Shown here: piece by piece, positions 19,946 to 26,541 of the stretch
Numbering within the stretch: position 1 is the stretch's first letter
Layout of the letters: every line of letters starts with the position of its first letter
Source of the DNA: an uncultured Armatimonadota bacterium
GTDB lineage: Bacteria; Armatimonadota; Armatimonadia; Armatimonadales; Armatimonadaceae
Assembly (NCBI GenBank): GCA_903881535.1
Contig: CAIRTT010000249.1
Coordinates: 1-35,036, forward strand
Direction: 5' to 3'
Length of the DNA: 35,036 bases
Program-made: the position numbers and the translations under genes
Notes under the pieces: generated by a model
Told to the model about the DNA's origin: nothing
Seen by the model: only the letters and a program-made list of their open reading frames with translations
Database searches by the model: none

Positions 19946-20164
19946 GGGCTTGGGTATTTTCCGGTAGCTGATCGTAAACGGTCTTGGCGGCTCGGCGCGG
20001 GTAGAATCTATCAGATGCTCGACTTCTATAATTTTCCCGCCTTTAGCCAGAAACTCCGCTATGTGTCCGTCCAGCTCGGCCTGTATTGCTTCGGACGCTG
20101 CACGCTTTGACGTGTCGGTGAGGATGTAGCGCATATCGCTACTTCTGATATTAGGATTTGCCAT
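19940..20164 (-). CDS. Small hypothetical protein
   Basis: 74-aa ORF in a tightly packed - strand operon. Confidence 0.5.
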   Translation of the reverse strand: MANPNIRSSDMRYILTDTSKRAASEAIQAELDGHIAEFLAKGGKIIEVEHLIDSTRAEPPRPFTISYRKIPKPL

Positions 20165-20336
20165 CGGCTTTCTCCTTCTGGGCGATTTTGTAGAACAGGG
20201 CGTCTACGACTTGGATGACAGCGTCGGCGGTGGCGTATTGCGAGTGTGCCAATTGGGCGTTGCTGGCGAGCATGCCCTGCAGGGCCATCATGTACGCCAA
20301 CTGGCGCGGGGTAAGGTCTTCAAATTTATCACTCAT
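20151..20336 (-). CDS. Small hypothetical protein
   Basis: 61-aa ORF overlapping its neighbours. Confidence 0.5.
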   Translation of the reverse strand: MSDKFEDLTPRQLAYMMALQGMLASNAQLAHSQYATADAVIQVVDALFYKIAQKEKADGKS

Positions 20337-20520
20337 GGCTTTGCTCCTCTTCTGCCTTTTCCAATGCCGCCCACGCCAGTCTGGATGCGTTCTGAGCCTT
20401 CACCTCAGCATCCCACGCAGCATCCCACGCCTCTTTCGCATCACGAGTAGCAGCCCACGCCTCGGACAAGGTAGTTAATGCCTTTGCCCATTCTTTTTCC
20501 AGCCTTTCGATCTCAGTCAT
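20329..20520 (-). CDS. Small coiled-coil protein (63 aa)
   Basis: Trimmed to MTEIERLEKEWAKAL...; Ala/Glu-rich helix; resembles the tail of the 20978-21565 product. Confidence 0.5.
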   Translation of the reverse strand: MTEIERLEKEWAKALTTLSEAWAATRDAKEAWDAAWDAEVKAQNASRLAWAALEKAEEEQSHE

Positions 20521-20630
20521 AGCACCCACCCCCAAGCTCTCGCTACTTCGTAAACACAAAACGCCCAAATCGTTATCAAGTACGCCACGTAAAACCCGCG
20601 CCTTGCGGGGCCGCCAATAAAGTCTTTCAT
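20517..20630 (-). CDS. 37-aa single-TM protein (MKDFIGG...)
   Basis: Trimmed start overlapping the upstream stop; hydrophobic GFYVAYLITIWAFCVY. Confidence 0.45.
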   Translation of the reverse strand: MKDFIGGPARRGFYVAYLITIWAFCVYEVARAWGWVL

Positions 20631-20815
20631 TCTTTTGGCTCCAATTTCTGCCTTGAATAAAAGTTCAAGGTGCATACAATTGTGCATAGGTATTCGACTC
20701 CGCAGGCTCCACAAGTTATGGTAACGGTTCCATTTAGTTGACAACCGAAATAAATATCCCACGCATCTGGTTCCTCATGCTCACAATATGGGCATACCGG
20801 GGTGTCATCACTCAT
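20627..20815 (-). CDS. Small zinc-ribbon protein
   Basis: CPYCEHEEPDAWDIYFGCQLNGTVTITCGACG. Confidence 0.55.
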   Translation of the reverse strand: MSDDTPVCPYCEHEEPDAWDIYFGCQLNGTVTITCGACGVEYLCTIVCTLNFYSRQKLEPKE

Positions 20816-20981
20816 GTCTTTGCTCCTCTATATCAATTTGCAAAGCAATGCCAGCACCGTACCCGCAAGTCCCCTCGCACTTTATGAGCGAGTCAACAAT
20901 CTGGACTGGGGAGCCACAACGCGAGCATACCTGCGCCGTGTTATTAACTATCGTTTCAACGGCGTCTATAAAGTCTTTCAT
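20808..20981 (-). CDS. Small zinc-ribbon protein (MKDFID...)
   Basis: CSRCGSPVQIVDSLIKCEGTCGYG; ATG overlaps the upstream stop. Confidence 0.55.
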   Translation of the reverse strand: MKDFIDAVETIVNNTAQVCSRCGSPVQIVDSLIKCEGTCGYGAGIALQIDIEEQRHE

Positions 20982-21565
20982 TTTGCTTTTTCTTCTCTTG
21001 CCTTTTGCAGCGCCACCCACGTAGTTGATGCAGCATCGCACGCAGTTGAAAAAGCATCTTGCGCCGCCTGCACATCCTTTCCCGCCGCCTTTACAACAAG
21101 CTGTGCATTGGCATATTCTTTTTCTAATTGCTCAAGCCTAGGTACTTGTTTCTCTTTGGTAAAAGTTTGAGCATTTAATAATTTCAGAATGTCTGACTGG
21201 CGCCAGAAAATTGCCCTAGTACCAAGTTTGACGGGGCTAGGAAATTGGCCATCTTTGACACCTCGCCACCAAGTGGCCCGGCTTATGGGGATTACTGGCT
21301 GGATAGGGGGATTTGAATTAGGATTTCCAATTATTTGATAGAGACGAAGAAGTGGATCAATAATGTTAGCGCCCATAATATCTACCTTCTCTTGTTTTAT
21401 GGTTTCTATAAATTTGTATTGTTCTTTCTTACTTTCCAATCTATACCTTTTAGCCGTTTCATTATGGCAAGGTTTACAGGCGTAAAAATGTCCATCACGG
21501 CTTTTTTTATTATTATAAAATTCTGACTTAGGTTTTATGACTAGGCAATCTCTACATTTCTTCAT
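20978..21565 (-). CDS. Zinc-knuckle + AlpA-like HTH + coiled-coil fusion protein
   Basis: CRDCLVIKPKSEFYNNKKSRDGHFYACKPC, then ISRATWWRGVKDGQFPSPVKLGTRAIFWRQSDILKLL (AlpA-like), then an Ala-rich coil. Confidence 0.65.
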   Translation of the reverse strand: MKKCRDCLVIKPKSEFYNNKKSRDGHFYACKPCHNETAKRYRLESKKEQYKFIETIKQEKVDIMGANIIDPLLRLYQIIGNPNSNPPIQPVIPISRATWWRGVKDGQFPSPVKLGTRAIFWRQSDILKLLNAQTFTKEKQVPRLEQLEKEYANAQLVVKAAGKDVQAAQDAFSTACDAASTTWVALQKAREEKAK

Positions 21566-21573
21566 AAGAGTTC

Positions 21574-21993
21574 TCAAAACGGAATGTCATCATTAAATGA
21601 ATCCAGCGGTGCTGGCCGTTGTGCTGGCGCCTGTGCCGGCTGGGCAGCTGTTGTGCCTTGCGTCTTGCTGTCAAGCATCTGGAAGTCAGACAAACTGATT
21701 TCTGTTATGTATTGTTTGGCGCCGTCTTTTTCAAACGATCGCGTTTTCAATTTGCCTTCGATATAGAGCTTGGATCCTTTCCCACAATACTTGGACAGAT
21801 TCTCGGCCTGTTTACCGAACGCGGATATGCGAACCCATTCTGTTTGCTCAACTTTGTTGCCGGCCTTGTCTTTGTAGTCGTCGCCTACTGCGATCGAGAA
21901 GTTTGCGCAAGCGTTACCGTTGGGAAGATACCGCAACTCAATGTCTTGCCCGATGCGACCGATTGCCATGAATCTATTCAGATCTCTGCTCAT
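21574..21993 (-). CDS. ssb: Single-stranded DNA-binding protein
   Basis: MSRDLNRFMAIGRIGQDIELRYLPNGNACANFSIAV...WVRISAFGKQAENLSKYCGKGSKLYIEGKL...DDIPF. Confidence 0.95.
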   Translation of the reverse strand: MSRDLNRFMAIGRIGQDIELRYLPNGNACANFSIAVGDDYKDKAGNKVEQTEWVRISAFGKQAENLSKYCGKGSKLYIEGKLKTRSFEKDGAKQYITEISLSDFQMLDSKTQGTTAAQPAQAPAQRPAPLDSFNDDIPF

Positions 21994-22163
21994 GCTTTTT
22001 TACCTTTTAGTCCGGCCAAGTGCAGGCCAATGATGATGTTTAAAAGCGAGCTAACTGACCGCCTTTCTGAATCCGCAATCGTATGCAAGGCCTTGTATGT
22101 GTCCAAATCAACACGGGCCATCACTGCCTTCAAATTGCTATTTTCTTTTCTAACCTTTTTCAT
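21990..22163 (-). CDS. 57-aa ribbon-helix-helix-like protein, not in the supplied ORF track
   Basis: Manual translation MKKVRKENSNLKAVMARVDLDTYKALHTIADSERRSVSSLLNIIIGLHLAGLKGKKA; overlaps the SSB start by 4 nt. Confidence 0.6.
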   Translation of the reverse strand: MKKVRKENSNLKAVMARVDLDTYKALHTIADSERRSVSSLLNIIIGLHLAGLKGKKA

Positions 22164-22177
22164 ATTCATACATTACC

Positions 22178-22273
22178 TCAGAGTGTAAAAACAAATATTG
22201 TAATTGCGTACAGCACGATCAACATAAACGCCGCAGCAAAAACAACCTCAACGATTGCTAAAAAAGTCTTCAT
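22178..22273 (-). CDS. 31-aa single-TM protein
   Basis: MKTFLAIVEVVFAAAFMLIVLYAITIFVFTL, ATGA-coupled to the upstream 54-aa ORF. Confidence 0.45.
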   Translation of the reverse strand: MKTFLAIVEVVFAAAFMLIVLYAITIFVFTL

Positions 22274-22434
22274 CTTCCGATGCTCCGTATTTTTACCATG
22301 TCGTACTCCCGTACCCACTTGCGGAACTTGCCTACCACCTCCGCTTTTGAATAACCGTAAAACGTAAGAGTAGGCTGGTCGTCGGCGCCACTGACAAGCT
22401 GCCACCACTGTGGCTTGATTTCTTTAACCATCAT
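22270..22434 (-). CDS. 54-aa hypothetical protein, not in the supplied ORF track
   Basis: Manual translation MMVKEIKPQWWQLVSGADDQPTLTFYGYSKAEVVGKFRKWVREYDMVKIRSIGR. Confidence 0.5.
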   Translation of the reverse strand: MMVKEIKPQWWQLVSGADDQPTLTFYGYSKAEVVGKFRKWVREYDMVKIRSIGR

Positions 22435-22627
22435 ATTGACTGTCCCGTTCCGGTGAAAAGTTCTTCAGGTACTCGGCCTTGCTGAGTGCCCGCTCGATGT
22501 CAGGTTCTGCCGCAGAGATCCAGAAACCGTTGTCCAACTTGGCGTACATACCGCCGTCACAATCGACGACGGCGTGCCACTGTTGGTCTGCAGATGCGAA
22601 TACCCAATCACCTACGAAGATGATCAT
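22424..22627 (-). CDS. Small hypothetical protein
   Basis: 67-aa ORF coupled to the upstream gene stop. Confidence 0.55.
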   Translation of the reverse strand: MIIFVGDWVFASADQQWHAVVDCDGGMYAKLDNGFWISAAEPDIERALSKAEYLKNFSPERDSQYDG

Positions 22628-22938
22628 TACGCCCCCTTACGGGCAGAGACGCGGACAGCAACATAGCTGTCTTGTGCGTGTGTGTGTGCTGCGATCAACT
22701 GACGGCTTGGCGACAGTTTAGCTGCAACTGCTTCCCAATCTGTCTTGGGCGAGCGTTCGCAAATGCTTACTGCTGCGCGGAAAAACTTGCCTTCCAAGGC
22801 TGCGAAACCCGACCCTGTCAGTTGAGCTTTGATTGCGTCTTCACGGCTTTTAAGATCTGCCGCTTGTGCCTTGATGAGGCCCAGCTCATCAACAAGTGCT
22901 ACGAAGTCTATGCTTACTACGTTTGATGCTGTGTTCAT
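22627..22938 (-). CDS. Phage early hypothetical protein
   Basis: 103-aa ORF; downstream of a candidate promoter at 22988-23016. Confidence 0.6.
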   Translation of the reverse strand: MNTASNVVSIDFVALVDELGLIKAQAADLKSREDAIKAQLTGSGFAALEGKFFRAAVSICERSPKTDWEAVAAKLSPSRQLIAAHTHAQDSYVAVRVSARKGA

Positions 22939-22987
22939 TGCGTTTGCCCCAGTTGTGGCTGGTCGGTACGATCAGCCCATGTGTTGT

Positions 22988-23016
22988 ATATTGCACCACG
23001 ACGAATCGTGATGCAA
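22988..23016 (-). promoter_or_regulatory. Leftward early promoter, divergent member of the repeated family
   Basis: - strand TTGCAT-17-CAATAT with AT-rich upstream AAATAACTGAAAATAAGTG; ~43 nt before ATG 22938. Confidence 0.6.
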
Positions 23017-23029
23017 CACTTATTTTCAG

Positions 23030-23290
23030 TTATTTGAAATCCATCATCACTGATTGCAGCCATATCTCGTCATGCGAGACAGGCACGCCCTTGCAGGTAT
23101 ACGACACCCGGCGAAAAATGCCTTGGCCGCCCACCCGGTCATTCAGCTCTTGCGGGAAATTCGCAGCTCTGCGAACCCCCATCACCTCACCGCTGTCGGT
23201 CTGCCACGTTGATGGGCTTTGGTCGTACCCCATGTCGCCGGGGTTGGTGGTATAGCGTACCGTGATCTTGCTTCGATTAGTCAGGCTCAT
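23030..23290 (-). CDS. Small hypothetical protein
   Basis: 86-aa ORF with SD CCGGAGAGAGAAC-ATG. Confidence 0.6.
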   Translation of the reverse strand: MSLTNRSKITVRYTTNPGDMGYDQSPSTWQTDSGEVMGVRRAANFPQELNDRVGGQGIFRRVSYTCKGVPVSHDEIWLQSVMMDFK

Positions 23291-23306
23291 GTTCTCTCTC
23301 CGGTGA

Positions 23307-23320
23307 GGGGCCGAAGCCCC
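23307..23320 (-). promoter_or_regulatory. 5'UTR/intercistronic hairpin with UUCG tetraloop
   Basis: - strand GGGGC-TTCG-GCCCC just upstream of the SD of the 23290 gene. Confidence 0.6.
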
Positions 23321-23330
23321 GGTGGGTTAA

Positions 23331-23732
23331 TTAGAAGCTTGGATCAATGTGGTGGTCGCGTATCCCAAGGATCAAACCGCCCGAGGATTTTTTAAATTTG
23401 CCAGTTTCGCGGTTAATGAAACCGTGTACCCACTTGCCAGCCTTGTCCATGCGGTACAGGTCGGCATAGCCGGCGGGGTTGGGCGTCGTGGCAAACTCTG
23501 CGCTGCCGTCGTGCACGCTGCCGCTGATAACGGTGACATTGTCATGCACCACGCTGATCTCAAATGCCCATTTCTTACTGGCAAATTCAGTGACTTTTGT
23601 AACTGTAGCGGCATGGCGGTCAGTCCATGACAGCGTTGTGGCGCCCATGCCAACTTTAGGGACTGGCGAGCCGTTGACCATGCGGCTGTACAGATGATTG
23701 ACCAAGCTGTTTGTTTGTGTGCCTAAGTTCAT
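23331..23732 (-). CDS. Hypothetical phage early protein
   Basis: 133-aa ORF, coupled to the upstream gene (4-nt overlap). Confidence 0.6.
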   Translation of the reverse strand: MNLGTQTNSLVNHLYSRMVNGSPVPKVGMGATTLSWTDRHAATVTKVTEFASKKWAFEISVVHDNVTVISGSVHDGSAEFATTPNPAGYADLYRMDKAGKWVHGFINRETGKFKKSSGGLILGIRDHHIDPSF

Positions 23733-23926
23733 GCTGCACCTCGTGCGGCGCGGGCTTCCATGATGCGGGCCGCTACTGCTTCAGGGGAACCTACAAATTG
23801 CTGGTAAACTTTGAAATCTTCCTTTTCCAGACCATTCAGAATGGTCAGGTTTCCCACTAATTTTTTTACTTCTGCGTAGTGGGCTTCTAGTGCAATGCTT
23901 TTGGCTGTGGGTGCTGGTGCTCTCAT
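23729..23926 (-). CDS. Small hypothetical protein
   Basis: 65-aa ORF downstream of a promoter-cassette repeat. Confidence 0.55.
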   Translation of the reverse strand: MRAPAPTAKSIALEAHYAEVKKLVGNLTILNGLEKEDFKVYQQFVGSPEAVAARIMEARAARGAA

Positions 23927-23943
23927 CTTGTATGCTCCTGTGA

Positions 23944-24022
23944 CCTAGGCGGGATCGCTTCGGTATGGGTGCATAGTGCATCACCTAGAATCACAATGCA
24001 ACACTTATTTTTAATTATTTTT
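23944..24022 (-). repeat. Promoter/5'UTR cassette repeat, copy 2
   Basis: 49-nt segment cctaggcgggatcgcttcggtatgggtgcatagtgcatcacctagaatc identical to 24696-24744; - strand TTGCAT (24001-23996)-17-CACTAT (23978-23973). Confidence 0.8.
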
Positions 24023-24026
24023 GGGT

Positions 24027-24425
24027 TTATTCTCCCGGCGTCCAATAGGTGTTAACGGGTCGGTAGGTGCAGTCCCATTCATCGACCACGTACCCGTCTA
24101 CAATCGACGTTAGGTGGCCGCTGTTGATTACGACAGCAACCCTTGGTGCGCTTGTCCAGTCGCGCAGCTTGATGAGCTTCTTGCCATTGCGTGGCGGTTT
24201 GTTGGGCATCCAGCCCTGTTGCTTGAGATACGTTTTCCAAACAGTGTCGTGGTTGGGGTACGCCCCCAAAGTCAGGCCCAAAGTCATGAGGTCGGTGAAC
24301 ACCTGTTTGTAGGGTCGGCTCAACGCAAAGCTGATGGCGCGGATCACGCAGTCGTGTTTGAAGCTGGGGCAGATCCTGCCACCATCCAGCTTTTGAAATT
24401 TGAGGCTCTTCTCGGTTACTGACAT
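24027..24425 (-). CDS. Possible papain-like/C39-like cysteine peptidase, 132 aa
   Basis: Start trimmed to MSVTEKSLKF; DCVIRAISFALSRPYKQVF...VAVVINSGHLTSIVDGYVVDEWD (Cys, His, Asp order). Confidence 0.45.
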   Translation of the reverse strand: MSVTEKSLKFQKLDGGRICPSFKHDCVIRAISFALSRPYKQVFTDLMTLGLTLGAYPNHDTVWKTYLKQQGWMPNKPPRNGKKLIKLRDWTSAPRVAVVINSGHLTSIVDGYVVDEWDCTYRPVNTYWTPGE

Positions 24426-24443
24426 TTTGTCTCTCCGGTAAGG

Positions 24444-24457
24444 GGCCATCCTTGGCC
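24444..24457 (-). promoter_or_regulatory. Hairpin upstream of the 24425 gene
   Basis: - strand GGCCA-AGGA-TGGCC followed by SD CCGGAGAGACAAA-ATG. Confidence 0.5.
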
Positions 24458-24465
24458 TAGGTTGT

Positions 24466-24681
24466 TTAAACACCTTCGCTTCTGGCGTACTCCGAAAATA
24501 CGGGGCGTTGCGGTTTTAGTTCGGCTAGCGCATCGGCTGGATACTCATCAGCCAAAAAGAATATCTTATTGCGGCTTTCGATGTTCAGGCGCAGCTCCTC
24601 TGCTTTGGCTTCTGCCATCGTGTCGAAAGAGCCCATAAATTTGCCGTTGCTTGAAACTACTACAAAGGTTACGTTTTTCAT
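24466..24681 (-). CDS. Small hypothetical protein
   Basis: 71-aa ORF with SD CGGAGAGACAAG-ATG. Confidence 0.6.
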   Translation of the reverse strand: MKNVTFVVVSSNGKFMGSFDTMAEAKAEELRLNIESRNKIFFLADEYPADALAELKPQRPVFSEYARSEGV

Positions 24682-24695
24682 CTTGTCTCTCCGGG

Positions 24696-24773
24696 CCTAG
24701 GCGGGATCGCTTCGGTATGGGTGCATAGTGCATCACCTAGAATCGTGATGCAACATTTATTTTCATTTATTTT
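24696..24773 (-). repeat. Promoter/5'UTR cassette repeat, copy 3
   Basis: - strand TTGCAT (24753-24748)-17-CACTAT (24730-24725); ~37 nt from TSS to ATG 24681. Confidence 0.8.
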
Positions 24774-25090
24774 TACAGCTGGTAGGATTCCCAGAACTTG
24801 CCCTCAAGATCGTGGCAGTAATGGCTTGCGATATTGCGGTACTCGCTCAAAACGTATGCCTTCAACGCGGCTGCTGCACCCGGTCTAGACTGAGCCAGAT
24901 CAAGTACCAGATCAGCAAAATGCCGGCTTTGGTCGATGGTTTCCCAGTGGAAATTCTCGTCCTTGGCCAGCTCGGCCCAGACCAGATCGAGCACGTTGTC
25001 TGCCACGTCCATCTCACCGGGCCAGCCGGTGACGCAGTCTGATGAATTTTGCAGCATGATGTCCAAAATAGCGTTTTCTAGTATGTTCAT
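24773..25090 (-). CDS. Hypothetical phage early protein
   Basis: 105-aa ORF; SD CTGGAGC upstream. Confidence 0.6.
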   Translation of the reverse strand: MNILENAILDIMLQNSSDCVTGWPGEMDVADNVLDLVWAELAKDENFHWETIDQSRHFADLVLDLAQSRPGAAAALKAYVLSEYRNIASHYCHDLEGKFWESYQL

Positions 25091-25110
25091 TTTGTTTGCT
25101 CCAGTTGTGT

Positions 25111-25126
25111 GGGGGCTTGCGCCCCC
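25111..25126 (-). promoter_or_regulatory. Intercistronic hairpin with GNRA (GCAA) tetraloop
   Basis: - strand GGGGGC-GCAA-GCCCCC ahead of the SD of the 25090 gene; no U-tract follows. Confidence 0.6.
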
Positions 25127-25138
25127 GTTAGTTATTGG

Positions 25139-25330
25139 TTATTTAGCATCCCTTTTTGCAATCTCGCGCACAATTGCGCCCTTGTCAGAAATCCACCGAG
25201 CGTAGCTTGTACGCTGTATAAATCTGGGGGCTTTTGCTTTCTTTTCATCGACCGCGATCACATAATCGCACAGCTCTTGCGTAGTGAAATTTTTCATGCC
25301 GTCGTAAGTTGCTTTGATTTGCATTTTCAT
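25139..25330 (-). CDS. Small hypothetical protein, first gene of the leftward early block
   Basis: Start trimmed to MKMQIKATYDGMKNF; upstream extension in the track is translated promoter repeat. Confidence 0.55.
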   Translation of the reverse strand: MKMQIKATYDGMKNFTTQELCDYVIAVDEKKAKAPRFIQRTSYARWISDKGAIVREIAKRDAK

Positions 25331-25337
25331 CTCCGGG

Positions 25338-25413
25338 CCTAGGCTTGATTGCTTCGGCATGGGTGCATAGTGCATCACCTAGAATCACAATGCAACACTT
25401 ATTTTCATTTATT
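25338..25413 (-). repeat. Promoter/5'UTR cassette repeat, copy 4
   Basis: - strand TTGCAT (25395-25390)-17-CACTAT (25372-25367) with the same flanks. Confidence 0.8.
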
Positions 25414-25418
25414 TTTCT

Positions 25419-25607
25419 GTGCCGTCAGCAACGTGTTACACCAGACGTAACATCTTAAACGAGGGCACCAAAAAAAACATTATTAGAATCAAAAGGATAC
25501 TAGATGAATTCGGTGCTTTAGCCAGAACCGAATTGGTTTTGTGGCGCCAAGAGCAAGCAAAAATAAATCGCGGAGAGGGTATTGCGGGGGGAGTTGGGCG
25601 GGTGTAA
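25419..25607 (+). CDS. Possible small protein (62 aa, GTG start)
   Basis: ORF only; residues IIRIKRILDEFGALARTELVLWRQEQAKINRGEG look protein-like but have no family match by eye. Confidence 0.3.
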   Translation: MPSATCYTRRNILNEGTKKNIIRIKRILDEFGALARTELVLWRQEQAKINRGEGIAGGVGRV

Positions 25608-25633
25608 CCTGCGCTTTCGCTATCCCAGATAGG

Positions 25634-25667
25634 CGAAACCCCCGACTTGCAACAGTCGAGGGCTTCG
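25634..25667. other. Strong hairpin in the noncoding region between early and late blocks
   Basis: CGAAaCCCcCGACT-tgcaac-AGTCGaGGGcTTCG: 12 of 14 positions pair, with two symmetric mismatches; further outer arms GCTATCCC/GGGATAGC. Confidence 0.6.
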
Positions 25668-26094
25668 AGGGGATAGCAGGTTGGCACAAACAACCATGCA
25701 GACAGAATTGTCCCACTGGACTCTACTGGATGTCAACGGTCTGTTTCGCCCGCCTTACCACTGTGCGGAGAGATATGTCCGGGTTCACGCCCTCACTCAC
25801 CGGCTGCACAGTACGCGGAAGAAGATAGCCCAGCCGCAGCTGAGTTCTAGAGTCATTACAGGGGCTGGACGGTACGCTTACCGCAAAGATGACGAGCCTG
25901 CACATTGCGTTGCTTGCAGGCTACCCGACGACGCCACGGCTCCATCCGGCATTAGGGTAAACGGACTCAAGGCCTTTCACGGGCTTTGGGGTTCTTTTAC
26001 CCAAAACTCCTCCACTCCACCATCCGGCATTAACTTTAAAGATCTATTCTTAAATAGAATTGAAATCAGCCGGAAGCCGGAAGCCGGAATATTC

Positions 26095-26123
26095 TTGACA
26101 TTGCAACACCCTTGCAACAGAAT
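26095..26123 (+). promoter_or_regulatory. Candidate rightward promoter for terminase/late genes
   Basis: Consensus TTGACA, 17 nt, CAGAAT; spacer carries TTGCAACA repeated with 11-bp period. Confidence 0.55.
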
Positions 26124-26254
26124 GGTATCAGTCTCGCTCCCTGAGCATCGTTTACTGCCCAGTTGTCGGTGTGAACTCTGAGCCAGATAGCCGACCCCAA
26201 TACCAAAAGTTGCGGGGTCTGGCGCCTACAAAATCATTCAGTCACTGGAACGCA

Positions 26255-26539
26255 ATGGCTACCAAAGACCCCAGACTAGCAAGAGTCGGCGTACAGGCCT
26301 TTAACCAGCCCAAGCGCACCCCCTCGCATCCGACCAAATCACACGTGGTTGTGGCAAAAGTGGGTGACGAGATCAAGACGATCCGGTTTGGCCAGCAGGG
26401 CGTATCAGGATCCCCCAAGCGCGAAGGCGAGTCAGCCCACGACAAAGCCCGCCGCGAATCGTTCAAAGCCCGCCACGCCACAAACATTGCCAAGGGCAAG
26501 ATGTCAGCAGCGTACTGGGCCAACAAGGAAAAGTGGTAA
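26255..26539 (+). CDS. Small basic phage protein
   Basis: RESFKARHATNIAKGKMSAAYWANKEKW C-terminus, a motif recurring in phage proteins; located before terS. Confidence 0.65.
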   Translation: MATKDPRLARVGVQAFNQPKRTPSHPTKSHVVVAKVGDEIKTIRFGQQGVSGSPKREGESAHDKARRESFKARHATNIAKGKMSAAYWANKEKW

Positions 26540-26541
26540 CC

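Noticed and set aside
25111-25126. GC-rich hairpin as a rho-independent terminator
   Set aside because: No U-rich tract follows on either strand; better described as an intercistronic stem-loop.
22988-25413. Repeated cassettes considered as a CRISPR array or transposon ends
   Set aside because: Only four copies, spaced by whole genes and always upstream of - strand ATGs; promoter/5'UTR duplication fits better.
25855-25935. Possible tRNA-like fold (adjacent 5-bp and 8-bp stems)
   Set aside because: No T-loop GGTTCRANNCY, no acceptor pairing and no CCA context; I found no convincing tRNA in the window.
25600-26180. Group I intron or hammerhead-type ribozyme in the structured region
   Set aside because: No group I core or CUGAUGA hammerhead core could be identified by eye.
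25692-26181. 166-aa ORF in the 25.4-26.2 kb region
   Set aside because: Composition and repeats look non-coding, there is no SD or family motif, and it overlaps strong hairpins; treated as structured intergenic DNA.
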